From positions 1 to 64,000 of the forward strand of contig CATZZP010000005.1 in NCBI GenBank assembly GCA_958426775.1: 64,000 bases of DNA, given 5' to 3'. Position 1 is the stretch's first letter. Every line of letters starts with the position of its first letter. The notes under the pieces were generated by a model, which was not told where the DNA came from, searched no databases, and saw nothing but the letters and a program-made list of their open reading frames with translations. The position numbers were made by a program, and so were the translations under genes. This stretch comes from an uncultured Bacillota bacterium (GTDB lineage: Bacteria; Bacillota; Clostridia; Lachnospirales; CAG-274). Shown in pieces: positions 35,801 through 43,180 of the stretch.

Positions 35801-35889
35801 TCAGCTGAAACAGCAGTATTAATTGAAAGCATAAAAATAGATAGTGCTAATACTCCTGAAATTATTCTGTTAGTAAATACTTTTTTCAT
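32884..35889 (-). CDS. Secreted dockerin-bearing pectate lyase, truncated C-terminus
   Basis: Exported polysaccharide lyase predicted to cleave polygalacturonate by beta-elimination. Order: signal peptide (about 1-28); right-handed beta-helix of PL1 type (about 34-400; FPGAEGGGMYSLG, GSFRDAVSQG, NVILRYLRFRMGD, IIDHCSVSWSVDE, HHNLISTHKARMPR); a calcium loop DSDNDGMPDEW near 424; FIVAR-like helical repeats (about 470-675); a LamG-like beta-sandwich (about 680-860); a type I dockerin with two loops (about 866-930); a Thr/Glu linker (about 935-965); and 35 residues that look like the start of another domain, cut by TAA. After that stop the same frame continues with NSVKVGGT, as if the gene had once been longer. 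An internal rather than terminal dockerin fits this. The ribosome-binding site is weak. Confidence 0.88.
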   Translation of the reverse strand: MKKVFTNRIISGVLALSIFMLSINTAVSADENKLTAFPGAEGGGMYSLGARAGDEIQVYHVTSLNDSGAGSFRDAVSQGNRIIVFDVAGNIMLQSDLVISASNLTILGQTAPGEGICIGGESVRFNGCNNVILRYLRFRMGDNSTSQEDTLGIRKSSNFIIDHCSVSWSVDECLSAYENKNFTAQYCIISESLNKSVHDKGAHGYGGVWGGINASFHHNLISTHKARMPRIGSSATVFTYEGTPDTDSLIDIRNNVVYNYRSTIGYGGENGTRVNFVNNYYKPSELSSNNVCFYKAYGDRGTTLYLEGNYMENNEEFNNNNWTIAFTDEDLKLTSISEGITVDGVLKANDEYIYAYPVETDTPQEAYADVIANAGASRVRDYTDTRIVNDVVNGTYPTGSKGSEGLIDSQADVGGWNSLFGNEISDSDNDGMPDEWETATGLNPNLADSTLIAENGYTNIENYANDLVEVNYNSTDKISLWTLMSRVEGLNESNYLPEQWEQLLSAYNTGKSLRADINSSQSAIDTAANELESILAYMAQDKRNDLATTIAKAEAINKQQYTMDSWAALEEAVNKGKELLSVERNDENILNEIANIEEKISGLEISYRLTLSETIEKYSQYDNDDYTEESYQNLQAVLAEARDICNTFEYSEDIYIGENEKIIDTFNSLKTIYSEISETLDFEDFEIGEYKDTYVYNNFTFYQYKYSQRSNFNVEDCNGNKVYAAVTGKTEITRKFKEPIEGIWSAQCDFMFNDKENYHTIISTYGTENIIQVRTSVNKLVFYANRRNRYIADLEVGRWYNVKVVIDADEKSLDLYLDGVLILDNAYIGQAEIYGFFMGTNSPTEKPVYLDNIKISKRFYSEAMPVYGDADVNGILTADDCANILKRVLDPAFVLPYEKKYPNYLSRIDVNCDNILTAEDAVMVLQKVLAYDYPMPIETQSTTETSTETTTETSTETTTESTTETTTEPIQGFEFNLDTLTAGKYDSPLSLNGFVISSTDD

Positions 35890-35915
35890 AACATTATTTC
35901 ATCTCACAATTAACT

Positions 35916-35944
35916 ATTATATCATTTTTTTATAAAATGTGCAA
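35916..35944 (-). promoter_or_regulatory. Sigma-A promoter of the pectate lyase gene
   Basis: On the minus strand TTGCAC (35939-35944), 17 bp, TATAAT (35916-35921), about 27 bp before the ATG. Confidence 0.7.
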
Positions 35945-35992
35945 TGAAATAGTATTTTTTTGCAAAATTAGTAAAAAAAGGACGACATATAA

Positions 35993-36031
35993 AATGACCC
36001 CTAAAATTTTAAATTTTGGGGGTCATTTCAA
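35993..36031 (-). terminator. TGACCCC-type stem-loop, copy 2
   Basis: TGACCCC (35995-36001) pairs with GGGGTCA (36019-36025) with a further AAAATT/AATTTT stem inside, followed by TTTCAA as in copy 1. It lies 20 bp beyond the nitronate monooxygenase stop and probably ends that transcript. Confidence 0.65.
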
Positions 36032-36047
36032 CAAACAGTCTTTAATA

Positions 36048-37100
36048 TTATTCCTTTGTTAATTCATCAAATATTTCCTTAACGGTTGTTATCTTATCCA
36101 CACGATAGGCATTAGAGCCGCAGAAAAGCAGAGCGTTATCGGTATCGCCCTTAGCCGCCTTAAAAAGTGCCTGTGAAATACAGTATGGTATAGTATTGGG
36201 GTCACATTTTGCAAGACAGCCGTAGCAGTGCTCTATTTTATCCCTGCCGTTTTCGGTACGGCGGATAAAGTCGTTTCTTATAGCACGACCCGGCATACCT
36301 ACAGGGCTTTTTACTATCTGAATATCCTCTTTTTTTGCATTTACGTATGCTATCTTAAAGTTAATGTCTGCATCACATTCCTCTGTAGCTACAAAACGTG
36401 TTGCCATTTGTACACCGCTTAAGCCTAAGCTGAGGTAGTGGTCAATATCCTCTCTTGTATATACACCGCCGCCGAAGATAACGGGTATTTTTTTGTTGTA
36501 GCGTTCCTCAAACTCGGCTACAACCTCAAGTATTTTACCGATTTCGGCATCCATCATCTCGTCGGTATAGTCCAAAATTTCGTCAGCCTTAAAGCCTAAG
36601 TGACCTCCTGCCTTAGGTCCTTCAATTACCACCATATCGGCAGTTACGTCCTGTTGTTTTGCCCAGCGGCTTAAAATTACCTTAGCCGCCTTTGCAGAGG
36701 ATACAATAGGGGCAAGCTTTGTATCACTGCCCTTTGCGTATTTAGGTAAGTCCATAGGCAAGCCTGCACCTGAAATAATAATGTCGGCACCTGCCTCAAC
36801 GGCACAGCGTACAAAATCCTCATATCCCTTTAAGGCAACCATAATATTAACGCCGATAATACCACCGTCGGACTGCTCCTTAGCAAGCCTGATTTCCCTT
36901 GCAAGAGCCTCCATATTGCGTTGCTTTACATTGGAGGCAAAGTCCTCCTCCAGAAAGCCGGGCTGTGCGGCGGAGATAACACCTATACCTCCCTGCCTTG
37001 CAACAGCGGCAGCTAAGCGGTGTAAGCTGATGCCTACCCCCATGCCTCCCTGTACTATAGGTACTTTGGCTGTAAGATTTCCGATAACTAATTCCTTCAT
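36048..37100 (-). CDS. Nitronate monooxygenase-family flavoprotein
   Basis: A 350-residue FMN-binding TIM-barrel protein of the nitronate monooxygenase/FabK superfamily. Motifs: VPIVQGGMGVGIS at the N-terminus, GIIGVNIMVAL, IISGAGLPMDLP, VIEGPKAGGHLG with the conserved His, and IFGGGVYTREDID in the FMN phosphate region. A C-terminal Cys cluster (HCYGCLAKC) is typical for the clostridial branch. It could detoxify nitronates or act as an enoyl reductase-like enzyme; activity is uncertain. A perfect palindrome lies about 60 bp upstream of the start. Confidence 0.88.
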   Translation of the reverse strand: MKELVIGNLTAKVPIVQGGMGVGISLHRLAAAVARQGGIGVISAAQPGFLEEDFASNVKQRNMEALAREIRLAKEQSDGGIIGVNIMVALKGYEDFVRCAVEAGADIIISGAGLPMDLPKYAKGSDTKLAPIVSSAKAAKVILSRWAKQQDVTADMVVIEGPKAGGHLGFKADEILDYTDEMMDAEIGKILEVVAEFEERYNKKIPVIFGGGVYTREDIDHYLSLGLSGVQMATRFVATEECDADINFKIAYVNAKKEDIQIVKSPVGMPGRAIRNDFIRRTENGRDKIEHCYGCLAKCDPNTIPYCISQALFKAAKGDTDNALLFCGSNAYRVDKITTVKEIFDELTKE

Positions 37101-37159
37101 ATTATAAATTCTCCTAAATATATCTGAATTTTGTGTTGATTTGACAAAAACTTTACAAT

Positions 37160-37176
37160 GTAGTTTTCAAAACTAC
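37160..37176. promoter_or_regulatory. Perfect palindrome in the divergent region, candidate operator
   Basis: GTAGTTTT-C-AAAACTAC (37160-37176), an 8-bp perfect inverted repeat around one base, between the nitronate monooxygenase and DUF1836 genes. Its size suits a MarR-like or other dimeric repressor. No regulator gene is adjacent. The rest of the 285-bp gap contains a TATAAT (37280-37285) for the plus-strand operon with only a weak -35 box. Confidence 0.5.
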
Positions 37177-37385
37177 TTATCACGAAATTATATTACCACA
37201 TAATGATTAAAATTACAAGGTCTTGTTTAAAAAAAATAAAAAAAATAATATTTATGTTTTCTTTTACGGTTTTTTATGCTATAATATCTTTTACAGCTAA
37301 AAATTTATAGACCATTGTTATTACTATACAATAAAAGCACAGCCCTTGCAAGTGTTTTTGTTGCTTTATAAATAGGAGGCTATTT

Positions 37386-37928
37386 ATGGATAAGGCGGAA
37401 ATTAAAGCTATTTTTGATGAGCTTGTTAATTTTAAGGTAATAAATATATCTCAGATACCCGATATTGATTTGTATATGGACCAGGTTACAACCTTTGTTG
37501 AGGACAGGCTGGGTGTGTACAGACGTAATGAGGACGATAAGCTCCTTACTAAAACCATGATAAATAACTACACCAAGGAGGGGCTTATTGCTCCCCCTGT
37601 TAAAAAGAAGTATTCAAGAGAGCATATCATAAGGCTTATTATGATATACCATCTTAAAACAACTCTTTCCATAGCAGATATAGGTGCCTTGCTTAAAGCA
37701 ATACCTCAGGAGCGTTCCCTTGAGGCATACGACGGCTTTGTAAAGCTACAGGAAATGGAAAAGGAGATTGCGGCAGAGGAGCTTAAAACAAGCCTTGACA
37801 AAATTACTCTTCATACCGAAAATGAGGAGGAAACCGTGGTTATGACCGTGCTTATGCTTATTTTAGAGGCTAACTGTCGCAGACAGCTTGCAGAAAAGCT
37901 TATCGATAAATTCTTTAAGGAGCAATAA
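37386..37928 (+). CDS. DUF1836 protein, probable HTH regulator
   Basis: A 180-residue protein of the DUF1836 family, predicted to contain a MerR-like helix-turn-helix (LTKTMINNYTKEGLIAPPVKKKYSREHI). It is first in a four-gene operon with NusG-II, Gx-transporter and ApbE genes, spaced by 2, 15 and -4 bp. It may regulate the operon. AGGAGG precedes the ATG. Function unproven. Confidence 0.8.
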   Translation: MDKAEIKAIFDELVNFKVINISQIPDIDLYMDQVTTFVEDRLGVYRRNEDDKLLTKTMINNYTKEGLIAPPVKKKYSREHIIRLIMIYHLKTTLSIADIGALLKAIPQERSLEAYDGFVKLQEMEKEIAAEELKTSLDKITLHTENEEETVVMTVLMLILEANCRRQLAEKLIDKFFKEQ

Positions 37929-37930
37929 AT

Positions 37931-38302
37931 ATGGAAGAAAGACGGTTTTTTAACCTTAGGGATATTTTAATTATAGCGTTTATAGCTGTCTTCAGCATAG
38001 TTGCCTTTTATTATTTTGCTAAGGGCGATGAGGGGGCTTATGCAGAGATACTTTATGATAATAAGGTAATTAAGCGTGTGGATTTGTCTGTAGATAAGGA
38101 GTTCAGCCTGAAGAATTATGAAAATGTGGTCTTTAAGGTTGAAAAGGGCGGTATAGCCTTTATTTCCTCGGATTGCCCCGATAAGGTCTGTGTACGTACG
38201 GGCTTTATTAAAAACAAGGGACAAAGTGCAGTCTGCCTGCCTAACCGACTTACTTTGAGGATAGTGGGCGGCGGAGATGAAGTTGATACCTACACAGGTT
38301 AA
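37931..38302 (+). CDS. NusG domain II protein, membrane-anchored
   Basis: A 123-residue protein with one N-terminal membrane segment (about 12-30) and a domain related to NusG domain II (about 40-120; FISSDCPDKVCVRTGFI). The two Cys of CPDKVC are typical and would lie outside the cell. This family often sits beside ApbE and Gx-transporter genes in anaerobes, suggesting a role in extracytoplasmic flavoprotein electron transfer; this link is contextual. Confidence 0.85.
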   Translation: MEERRFFNLRDILIIAFIAVFSIVAFYYFAKGDEGAYAEILYDNKVIKRVDLSVDKEFSLKNYENVVFKVEKGGIAFISSDCPDKVCVRTGFIKNKGQSAVCLPNRLTLRIVGGGDEVDTYTG

Positions 38303-38317
38303 GATTGGAGTGATTTT

Positions 38318-38830
38318 ATGAGCAAGGCTCGTAACATAACATATCTGGCTATGCTTTTTGCGGTGGCAATAGTGCTTTCCTTTTTAGAGAGCTTGCTTCC
38401 GCCTATGCCATATCTGCCGCCCGGCTTTAAACTGGGACTTTCCAATATAGCTACAATGTACGCTCTTTTTTTTATGGGCAAATCAAAGGCATTTATCATA
38501 GCAGTTCTTAAGTCAGCCTTTGTTTTTGCCACAAGGGGCGGTATGTCTTTTATATTAAGCCTTTCGGGGGGTATTATTTCTCTTTGTGTAATGATACTGC
38601 TTTCTTATTTATTTAAGGATAAGATTTCTTATTTGCTTTTAAGTGTATCGGGAGCTATATTCCATAATCTGGGACAGCTTCTTGTGCTTACCCTTGTTAT
38701 GTATAATACATATGCTCTGTGGTACACACCTGTATTGCTGATTTCGGGTGTAATTATGGGTAGTGTAACAGGTTCTCTGCTAAGGGTAGTAATGCCTGCC
38801 CTTAAGGGTGTTTCGGGAGGTTTTAAATGA
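38318..38830 (+). CDS. Gx transporter family membrane protein
   Basis: A 170-residue protein with five to six hydrophobic segments of the Gx_transp family (heptaprenyl diphosphate synthase component I-like, ECF S-component-like). Motif LESLLPPMPYLPPGFKLGLS after the first segment and the KSAFVFATRGG loop are diagnostic. In this operon it is likely to move a substrate used by the neighbouring flavinylation genes; the substrate is unknown. Its stop overlaps the apbE start by 4 bp. Confidence 0.85.
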   Translation: MSKARNITYLAMLFAVAIVLSFLESLLPPMPYLPPGFKLGLSNIATMYALFFMGKSKAFIIAVLKSAFVFATRGGMSFILSLSGGIISLCVMILLSYLFKDKISYLLLSVSGAIFHNLGQLLVLTLVMYNTYALWYTPVLLISGVIMGSVTGSLLRVVMPALKGVSGGFK

Positions 38831-39858
38831 AAAGGACAGCTATATACATTTGTGCTTTTGTGCTTGTTGTTGGCTGTTTATGCCTTTCTTTGTTAAAAAA
38901 ATACGAATACAGCGTATCCTTTTATGATGTATTTGATACCTATTCAACAATAACAATTTACGCTGAGAATGAACAAGATGCACAAAAAATCTTAAATGAG
39001 GCTTATGACAAGCTGAAGTATCTTAACAAGCTATACGATATTTATAATGATTATGAGGGAGTTAATAACCTTAAAACCGTAAATGATAATGCAGGCGTTG
39101 CTCCTGTTAAAATAGATAATGACCTTATGGAGCTTCTGGAGTTTTCCGTTAAGGCATATGAGGACACGGAAGGAGCCGTAAACCCTGTCATGGGCAGTGT
39201 GCTTTCCATATGGCATAACCATAGGGAGCTTGGAACAGAAAACCCTGAAAAAGCTACTCTGCCTGATATGGAGGAGCTTAAAAGGGCAAGTGAGCATATT
39301 GATATATCCGCCTTAGTTCTTAATAAGGAAAATGGCACAGCCTATATTACAGATAAAAATACAAGCCTTGATGTAGGTGCAGTAGCCAAGGGCTTTGCAG
39401 CAGATAAGGTAATAGAGCTTTTAAAGGAAAGAGGCGTTGAGTCTGCCTTAGTCAACTTAGGGGGTAATGTATGTGCCATAGGTGAAAACGGCATATGCAA
39501 GCCATGGAATGTAGGTGTCAATAATCCTGTTGAGGGCTTGGCACCACAGGTTACGGTACGGGTTAGTAACAGCTCTGTCGTAACAAGCGGTGATTATCAA
39601 CGCTATTATGAGGTGGACGGGGTAAGGTATAACCACATTATAGACGGAAAAACCCTTATGCCCGCACAGCGATACAGCTCCGTATCGGTTATGGCAGAAA
39701 GCTCTGCAACAGCAGATATGCTTTCGACGGCACTTTTTATTCTCCCTGAGGAGGAGGGGGATAAGCTTGCGGAAAAATATAACGCAAAAGTCTGTCGTAT
39801 TTATAAAGACGGAACTATAAAGGCTGATACTGAGGTATATAATATAGAAAAAGAGTGA
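38827..39858 (+). CDS. apbE: FAD:protein FMN transferase
   Basis: Covalently attaches FMN from FAD to a Thr or Ser of exported or membrane flavoproteins such as RnfG-type subunits. The 343-residue protein has an N-terminal signal or membrane anchor (about 5-22), TYSTITIYAENEQDA near residue 38, DVGAVAKGFAADKV, ALVNLGGNVCAIG, and TSGDYQRYYEVDG followed by HIIDGKTLMPA in the metal site. It closes the operon; its target proteins are not in this window. Confidence 0.93.
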   Translation: MKRTAIYICAFVLVVGCLCLSLLKKYEYSVSFYDVFDTYSTITIYAENEQDAQKILNEAYDKLKYLNKLYDIYNDYEGVNNLKTVNDNAGVAPVKIDNDLMELLEFSVKAYEDTEGAVNPVMGSVLSIWHNHRELGTENPEKATLPDMEELKRASEHIDISALVLNKENGTAYITDKNTSLDVGAVAKGFAADKVIELLKERGVESALVNLGGNVCAIGENGICKPWNVGVNNPVEGLAPQVTVRVSNSSVVTSGDYQRYYEVDGVRYNHIIDGKTLMPAQRYSSVSVMAESSATADMLSTALFILPEEEGDKLAEKYNAKVCRIYKDGTIKADTEVYNIEKE

Positions 39859-39888
39859 TAAGCTGTTTTAATATGAACAAATACAGAT

Positions 39889-39922
39889 TAAAAAGGTGTA
39901 GCTAAGGCTATGGCTTTTTTGT
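39889..39922 (+). terminator. Intrinsic terminator of the ApbE operon
   Basis: AAAAAG (from 39889) and TGTAGC pair with GCTATG and CTTTTTT across a four-base loop, with wobble pairs, then a T run. Confidence 0.6.
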
Positions 39923-40046
39923 ATGACTATGCAGGTTTTTGTATTATTTTAGGGATAATGTTGAAATAAAGATAAAAAAGTATTAAGATTATACAGGTAT
40001 TTTACAGAATTTACAATTTGTTCATAATTTATTCATAATCAAGACT

Positions 40047-40189
40047 TATAATCAATCACTAGGAGGGTATATATACCTTCCTTAAATAATTCTAATCTAA
40101 AGGGGCTTTTGCCAAAGCAAAAGTGGCAGCAATTGCCATCGGATTAATTTATTCCGACTCAATCATTAAAGAAAAGGGGTAATTTTATT
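40047..40189 (+). promoter_or_regulatory. Structured leader with four consecutive hairpins before the lipoprotein gene
   Basis: A TATAAT at 40047-40052 (no good -35 box) precedes a near-perfect 22-bp palindrome at 40061-40082 (one G-U pair). Then three perfect hairpins follow without a gap: CTTTTGC/GCAAAAG (40106-40112 with 40117-40123), TGGCA/TGCCA (40124-40128 with 40134-40138) and TCGGA/TCCGA (40139-40143 with 40153-40157). There is no T run, so it is not a terminator. The AAGGGG ribosome-binding site and ATG follow at 40175-40190. I do not recognise the arrangement as a known riboswitch class. Positions 39923-40046 hold no other signal. Confidence 0.6.
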
Positions 40190-40426
40190 ATGAAGAAGTT
40201 ATTATTAGGTGCTGCAGTTCTTACACTTGCTTTCGCATTTGCAGGTTGCGGTTCAAGCGAAACTACTACAACAGAGTCTACAACAGAGGCTGCTGTTGAG
40301 GAAACAACAGAGGCTGAGGCTGAGGAAGCTACAGAGGCTGAGGCTGAGGAAACTACTGTAGCTGAGGATGCAGCTGAGGAAACAACAGAGGCTGAGGCTG
40401 ATGCTGAAACTACTACTGTTGCTTAA
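40190..40426 (+). CDS. Small acidic Thr/Glu/Ala-rich lipoprotein
   Basis: A 78-residue predicted lipoprotein: signal segment 1-19 and lipobox FAGC with Cys20. The mature 59 residues are almost only Glu, Thr, Ala, Val and Asp, in repeats such as TTEAEAEE, with no hydrophobic core, so it should be an unstructured, strongly negative surface tether. Such low-complexity composition resembles linkers rather than enzymes. It is followed after 23 bp by a second lipoprotein gene. Function unknown. Confidence 0.75.
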   Translation: MKKLLLGAAVLTLAFAFAGCGSSETTTTESTTEAAVEETTEAEAEEATEAEAEETTVAEDAAEETTEAEADAETTTVA

Positions 40427-40449
40427 TTTATAAGCAGGAGTAACCACCT

Positions 40450-40974
40450 ATGAGAAAATGGCTGGTGCTATCTCTTGTATTGCTTTGTACTGCCTGCAGT
40501 AACGGCAAAGGGGATAATAAAACAGCTGAAAGTGATATAGATACCGAGGTTACTACCGACAATATTTCTGCACCTGCACTTAGTGCAAATGCGGAAACCT
40601 TAACAGCATACGGTCAGGTTCTTAATAATGCCTGTGTCTACCTTAATGAAAATTACGGTGATAGTATAACGGGAGATTTAAGAGCTGAATACGATGCAAT
40701 CTGTCAAAGGCTTCATCAAATCAATCTTCAGGGTACAAGTGCCTATGCACAGATGACCCGTGAGGAGCGAAACCACATATTTTCTCAGTTAGAGGAAATT
40801 GAGGCGGGCATTTTTGACAGTGTGGCTGAAAAAATCGGTGTTAAGGCGGAGTTGACCGAGGCAATTACCACAACTGCCGATAAAAAGGCAGGCTCACAGG
40901 CTTCCGGTGAGGCAATTACAGCCCCACAGAGCGAAACCACAACTGCCGCAGAAAGAATAACTGCCGCAGAATAA
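40450..40974 (+). CDS. Hypothetical lipoprotein
   Basis: A 174-residue predicted lipoprotein: signal segment 1-15, lipobox-like CTAC with Cys16. A helical central part (about 48-135) lies between a short acidic stretch and a Thr/Ala-rich tail (ITTTADKK, TTTAAERITAAE). No domain is recognised. AGGAG lies before the ATG. It is probably co-transcribed with the acidic lipoprotein upstream; a terminator follows. Confidence 0.7.
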   Translation: MRKWLVLSLVLLCTACSNGKGDNKTAESDIDTEVTTDNISAPALSANAETLTAYGQVLNNACVYLNENYGDSITGDLRAEYDAICQRLHQINLQGTSAYAQMTREERNHIFSQLEEIEAGIFDSVAEKIGVKAELTEAITTTADKKAGSQASGEAITAPQSETTTAAERITAAE

Positions 40975-40985
40975 CTTATAGGCTT

Positions 40986-41016
40986 AAAGAGTTGTCAACA
41001 GACAGCTCTTTTTTTA
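40986..41016 (+). terminator. Intrinsic terminator after lipoprotein pair
   Basis: AAAGAGTTGTC (40986-40996) pairs with GACAGCTCTTT (41001-41011, one G-U pair), then T residues. Confidence 0.82.
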
Positions 41017-41040
41017 TTTTCAAAAAAATTAAAAAAGGTA

Positions 41041-41069
41041 TTGACAAAGTAGTGAATTTATACTAATAT
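41041..41069 (+). promoter_or_regulatory. Sigma-A promoter of the SPFH operon
   Basis: TTGACA (41041-41046), 17 bp, TAATAT (41064-41069), 44 bp before the ATG. Confidence 0.78.
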
Positions 41070-41113
41070 AAAAAGTATCAAATAACTACTAATAAAGAAA
41101 GGGGGAAGTTAAT

Positions 41114-42133
41114 ATGTCAATTACTTACAGGAGATTTGAGCCTACACAGTATGTTATTAAGGTTAAGGGCGGCAAGGTTGTTAAAAAGGGACTTGGCTTG
41201 TCATTTTTCTACAATACCATGACAACGGGACTTATGGTAATACCTGCAACCGCTATGGACTCAAGCTTTATGTTTGATGACCTTATGACCGATGATTTTC
41301 AGAGCGTAAGCGTACAGGGGGGTATAACCTATCTTATTGAGGACTATGAAAGGGCGGCTAAAATGATAGACTTTTCTTATAAGGACTCTCGTAAGAACTA
41401 TGAGATTGCTCTTGTAAATGCCCGTCAGGTTATAACTAAGCGTATAACTAACCTTGCTAATAAAACGGCGGCTAAGTTTATAAGCACAAAGAATTTAAGG
41501 ACTGCCCTTAAGTCAGCAGAGGAGCTTGCAGAGTATCTTAACGAAAGTATGCAGGAAGACAAGGCTGTTACGGAGTACGGCTTAAGAATATTGTCTGTGG
41601 CTGTTTTGGGTGTAACCGCCTCTGCGGAAACAAGGCGGGCTTTGGAGTCTGCCGCAAGGGAGGAAATACTTAAGCAACAGGACGACGCTATATACAAAAG
41701 ACGTAATTCAGCTATTGAGCAGGAGAGGCTTGTAAGGGAAAATGAGCTTAATACGGAAATCAGCGTAGCCGAAAAGGAAAAGGAAAAACGTGAGAAGGAA
41801 ATGGAAACCAAGCGACTTGTACAGGAAAGACAGGCAGAGCTTGACAGAAGCAATATGGAAAACCGTATCGAGCTTGAACAACGAAACGTAGAGCTTGTAG
41901 CCCTTGCAGTGAAATCTCAGAGAGAAAAGGCTGATGTAAAGGCATATGAGGCAAGAGAGGTGCTTAAAGCATATCAGCAGGTAAGCCCTCAGGTGCTGGA
42001 GGCACTGGCTTTTACAGGTATGGATTCAAGCAAGCTTATATCAAAGGCTTTTATGGAATTAGGCAATAATGCGGAGAAAATAGGCACCCTTAATATCTCT
42101 CCCGAATTGCTTGAAAGCCTTACAAAAAGGTAG
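41114..42133 (+). CDS. SPFH/band 7-like protein
   Basis: A 339-residue protein with a band 7-like beta domain (about 1-180) and a long charged coiled coil (about 180-290; EKEKEKREKEMETKRLVQE), ending in a flotillin-like region with ALAFTGMDSSKLI. No N-terminal membrane segment is visible, so membrane contact, if any, would be peripheral. SPFH proteins oligomerise into scaffolds. It is followed after 8 bp by an NAD-kinase-like gene, an association seen in other bacteria but not explained. Confidence 0.82.
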   Translation: MSITYRRFEPTQYVIKVKGGKVVKKGLGLSFFYNTMTTGLMVIPATAMDSSFMFDDLMTDDFQSVSVQGGITYLIEDYERAAKMIDFSYKDSRKNYEIALVNARQVITKRITNLANKTAAKFISTKNLRTALKSAEELAEYLNESMQEDKAVTEYGLRILSVAVLGVTASAETRRALESAAREEILKQQDDAIYKRRNSAIEQERLVRENELNTEISVAEKEKEKREKEMETKRLVQERQAELDRSNMENRIELEQRNVELVALAVKSQREKADVKAYEAREVLKAYQQVSPQVLEALAFTGMDSSKLISKAFMELGNNAEKIGTLNISPELLESLTKR

Positions 42134-42141
42134 GGGATAAT

Positions 42142-43101
42142 ATGGATATTTTCAAATCAAAATCAAATAATCTTACAAGGGGAATGAATAAAATAGTTAT
42201 TGTAACCTCAAAAACACCCCTGCAAGAGCTTAAGCAAAGGTATAATACAACAGAACAGGCAAAATTCTATATAGAGCATTTAGGGGCTGATTTCGGGGAC
42301 TATATAGAAGAGGATAAAAATTACAATACAGCTGTTGAAAGGGTAAGGTCAATAGGGGAAAAATACGGCAGGGTACAGATTATAGACCGCAGTCAGGTGC
42401 CTAATATGATATTCGGCAAAGAGGATATAGTAATTACCGTAGGTCGTGACGGACTTGTGGCAAATGTAATGAAGTACCTTGACGGTCAGCCCCTTATAGG
42501 TGTAAACCCCGATACTAAAAGATGGGACGGCATACTGCTCAGCTTTGAGCCGGAGGACCTTAAGGCAGTTCTTGACAAGGGTATAAAGAACGGCTTTAAT
42601 GCAAAGGGAATAACTATGGCTAAGGCTACTGCAAAAAACGGTCAATGTCTTTATGCCGTAAATGATTTGTTTATAGGGGCTAAAACCCATGTATCTGCCC
42701 GTTATGAGCTTAATTTTAACCACCGTAAGGAAAATCAGTCCTCCAGCGGTATTATAGTATCCACAGGCTTAGGCTCTACAGGCTGGTATAAATCTGTTAT
42801 GACTCAGGCTATGGGTATAGGTGCCTTTTACGGAACGGGAAATTTTGCGTATAAAAGTCTTGATTGGGGTGATAATTCTCTTGTATATACAGTAAGAGAG
42901 CCGTTTCCCACAAAATTTACAGGCACAAGCCTTATATACGGAATAATAGGCACGAAAGATACCTTTAACGTAACCTCAAAAATGGCAGAAAACGGCATTG
43001 TTTTTTCAGACGGTATGGAGGCTGATTTTTTAACCTTTAATGCAGGTGAGCAGATAAATGTTTGCGTTGCGGAAAAAATAGGTCATCTTGTAGAGAAATA
43101 A
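42142..43101 (+). CDS. NAD kinase-like protein
   Basis: A 319-residue protein with the ATP-NAD kinase fold. Recognisable positions: TVGRDGLVANV (Gly-Arg-Asp-Gly at 101-104 where the family has GGDG), VNDLFIGA (Asn-Asp at 174-175 where NAD kinases have Asn-Glu) and VSTGLGSTGWYKS (207-217), the TSTGSTA-type loop. Both altered motifs suggest a divergent substrate or a non-catalytic nucleotide sensor. It is tightly coupled to the SPFH gene. Real NAD kinase (nadK) is expected elsewhere in the genome. Confidence 0.78.
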   Translation: MDIFKSKSNNLTRGMNKIVIVTSKTPLQELKQRYNTTEQAKFYIEHLGADFGDYIEEDKNYNTAVERVRSIGEKYGRVQIIDRSQVPNMIFGKEDIVITVGRDGLVANVMKYLDGQPLIGVNPDTKRWDGILLSFEPEDLKAVLDKGIKNGFNAKGITMAKATAKNGQCLYAVNDLFIGAKTHVSARYELNFNHRKENQSSSGIIVSTGLGSTGWYKSVMTQAMGIGAFYGTGNFAYKSLDWGDNSLVYTVREPFPTKFTGTSLIYGIIGTKDTFNVTSKMAENGIVFSDGMEADFLTFNAGEQINVCVAEKIGHLVEK

Positions 43102-43180
43102 AATATTGCAAATTGGGGTAAATAAGTATATACTAAAATTACAAAATATTGTTTTAATATTTAAAAAGGAGTGATTTTTT

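Noticed and set aside
40258..40420. Repeated gag-gct-gag units
   Set aside because: They are codons of the acidic Glu/Ala/Thr chain in the lipoprotein, not a DNA repeat element.
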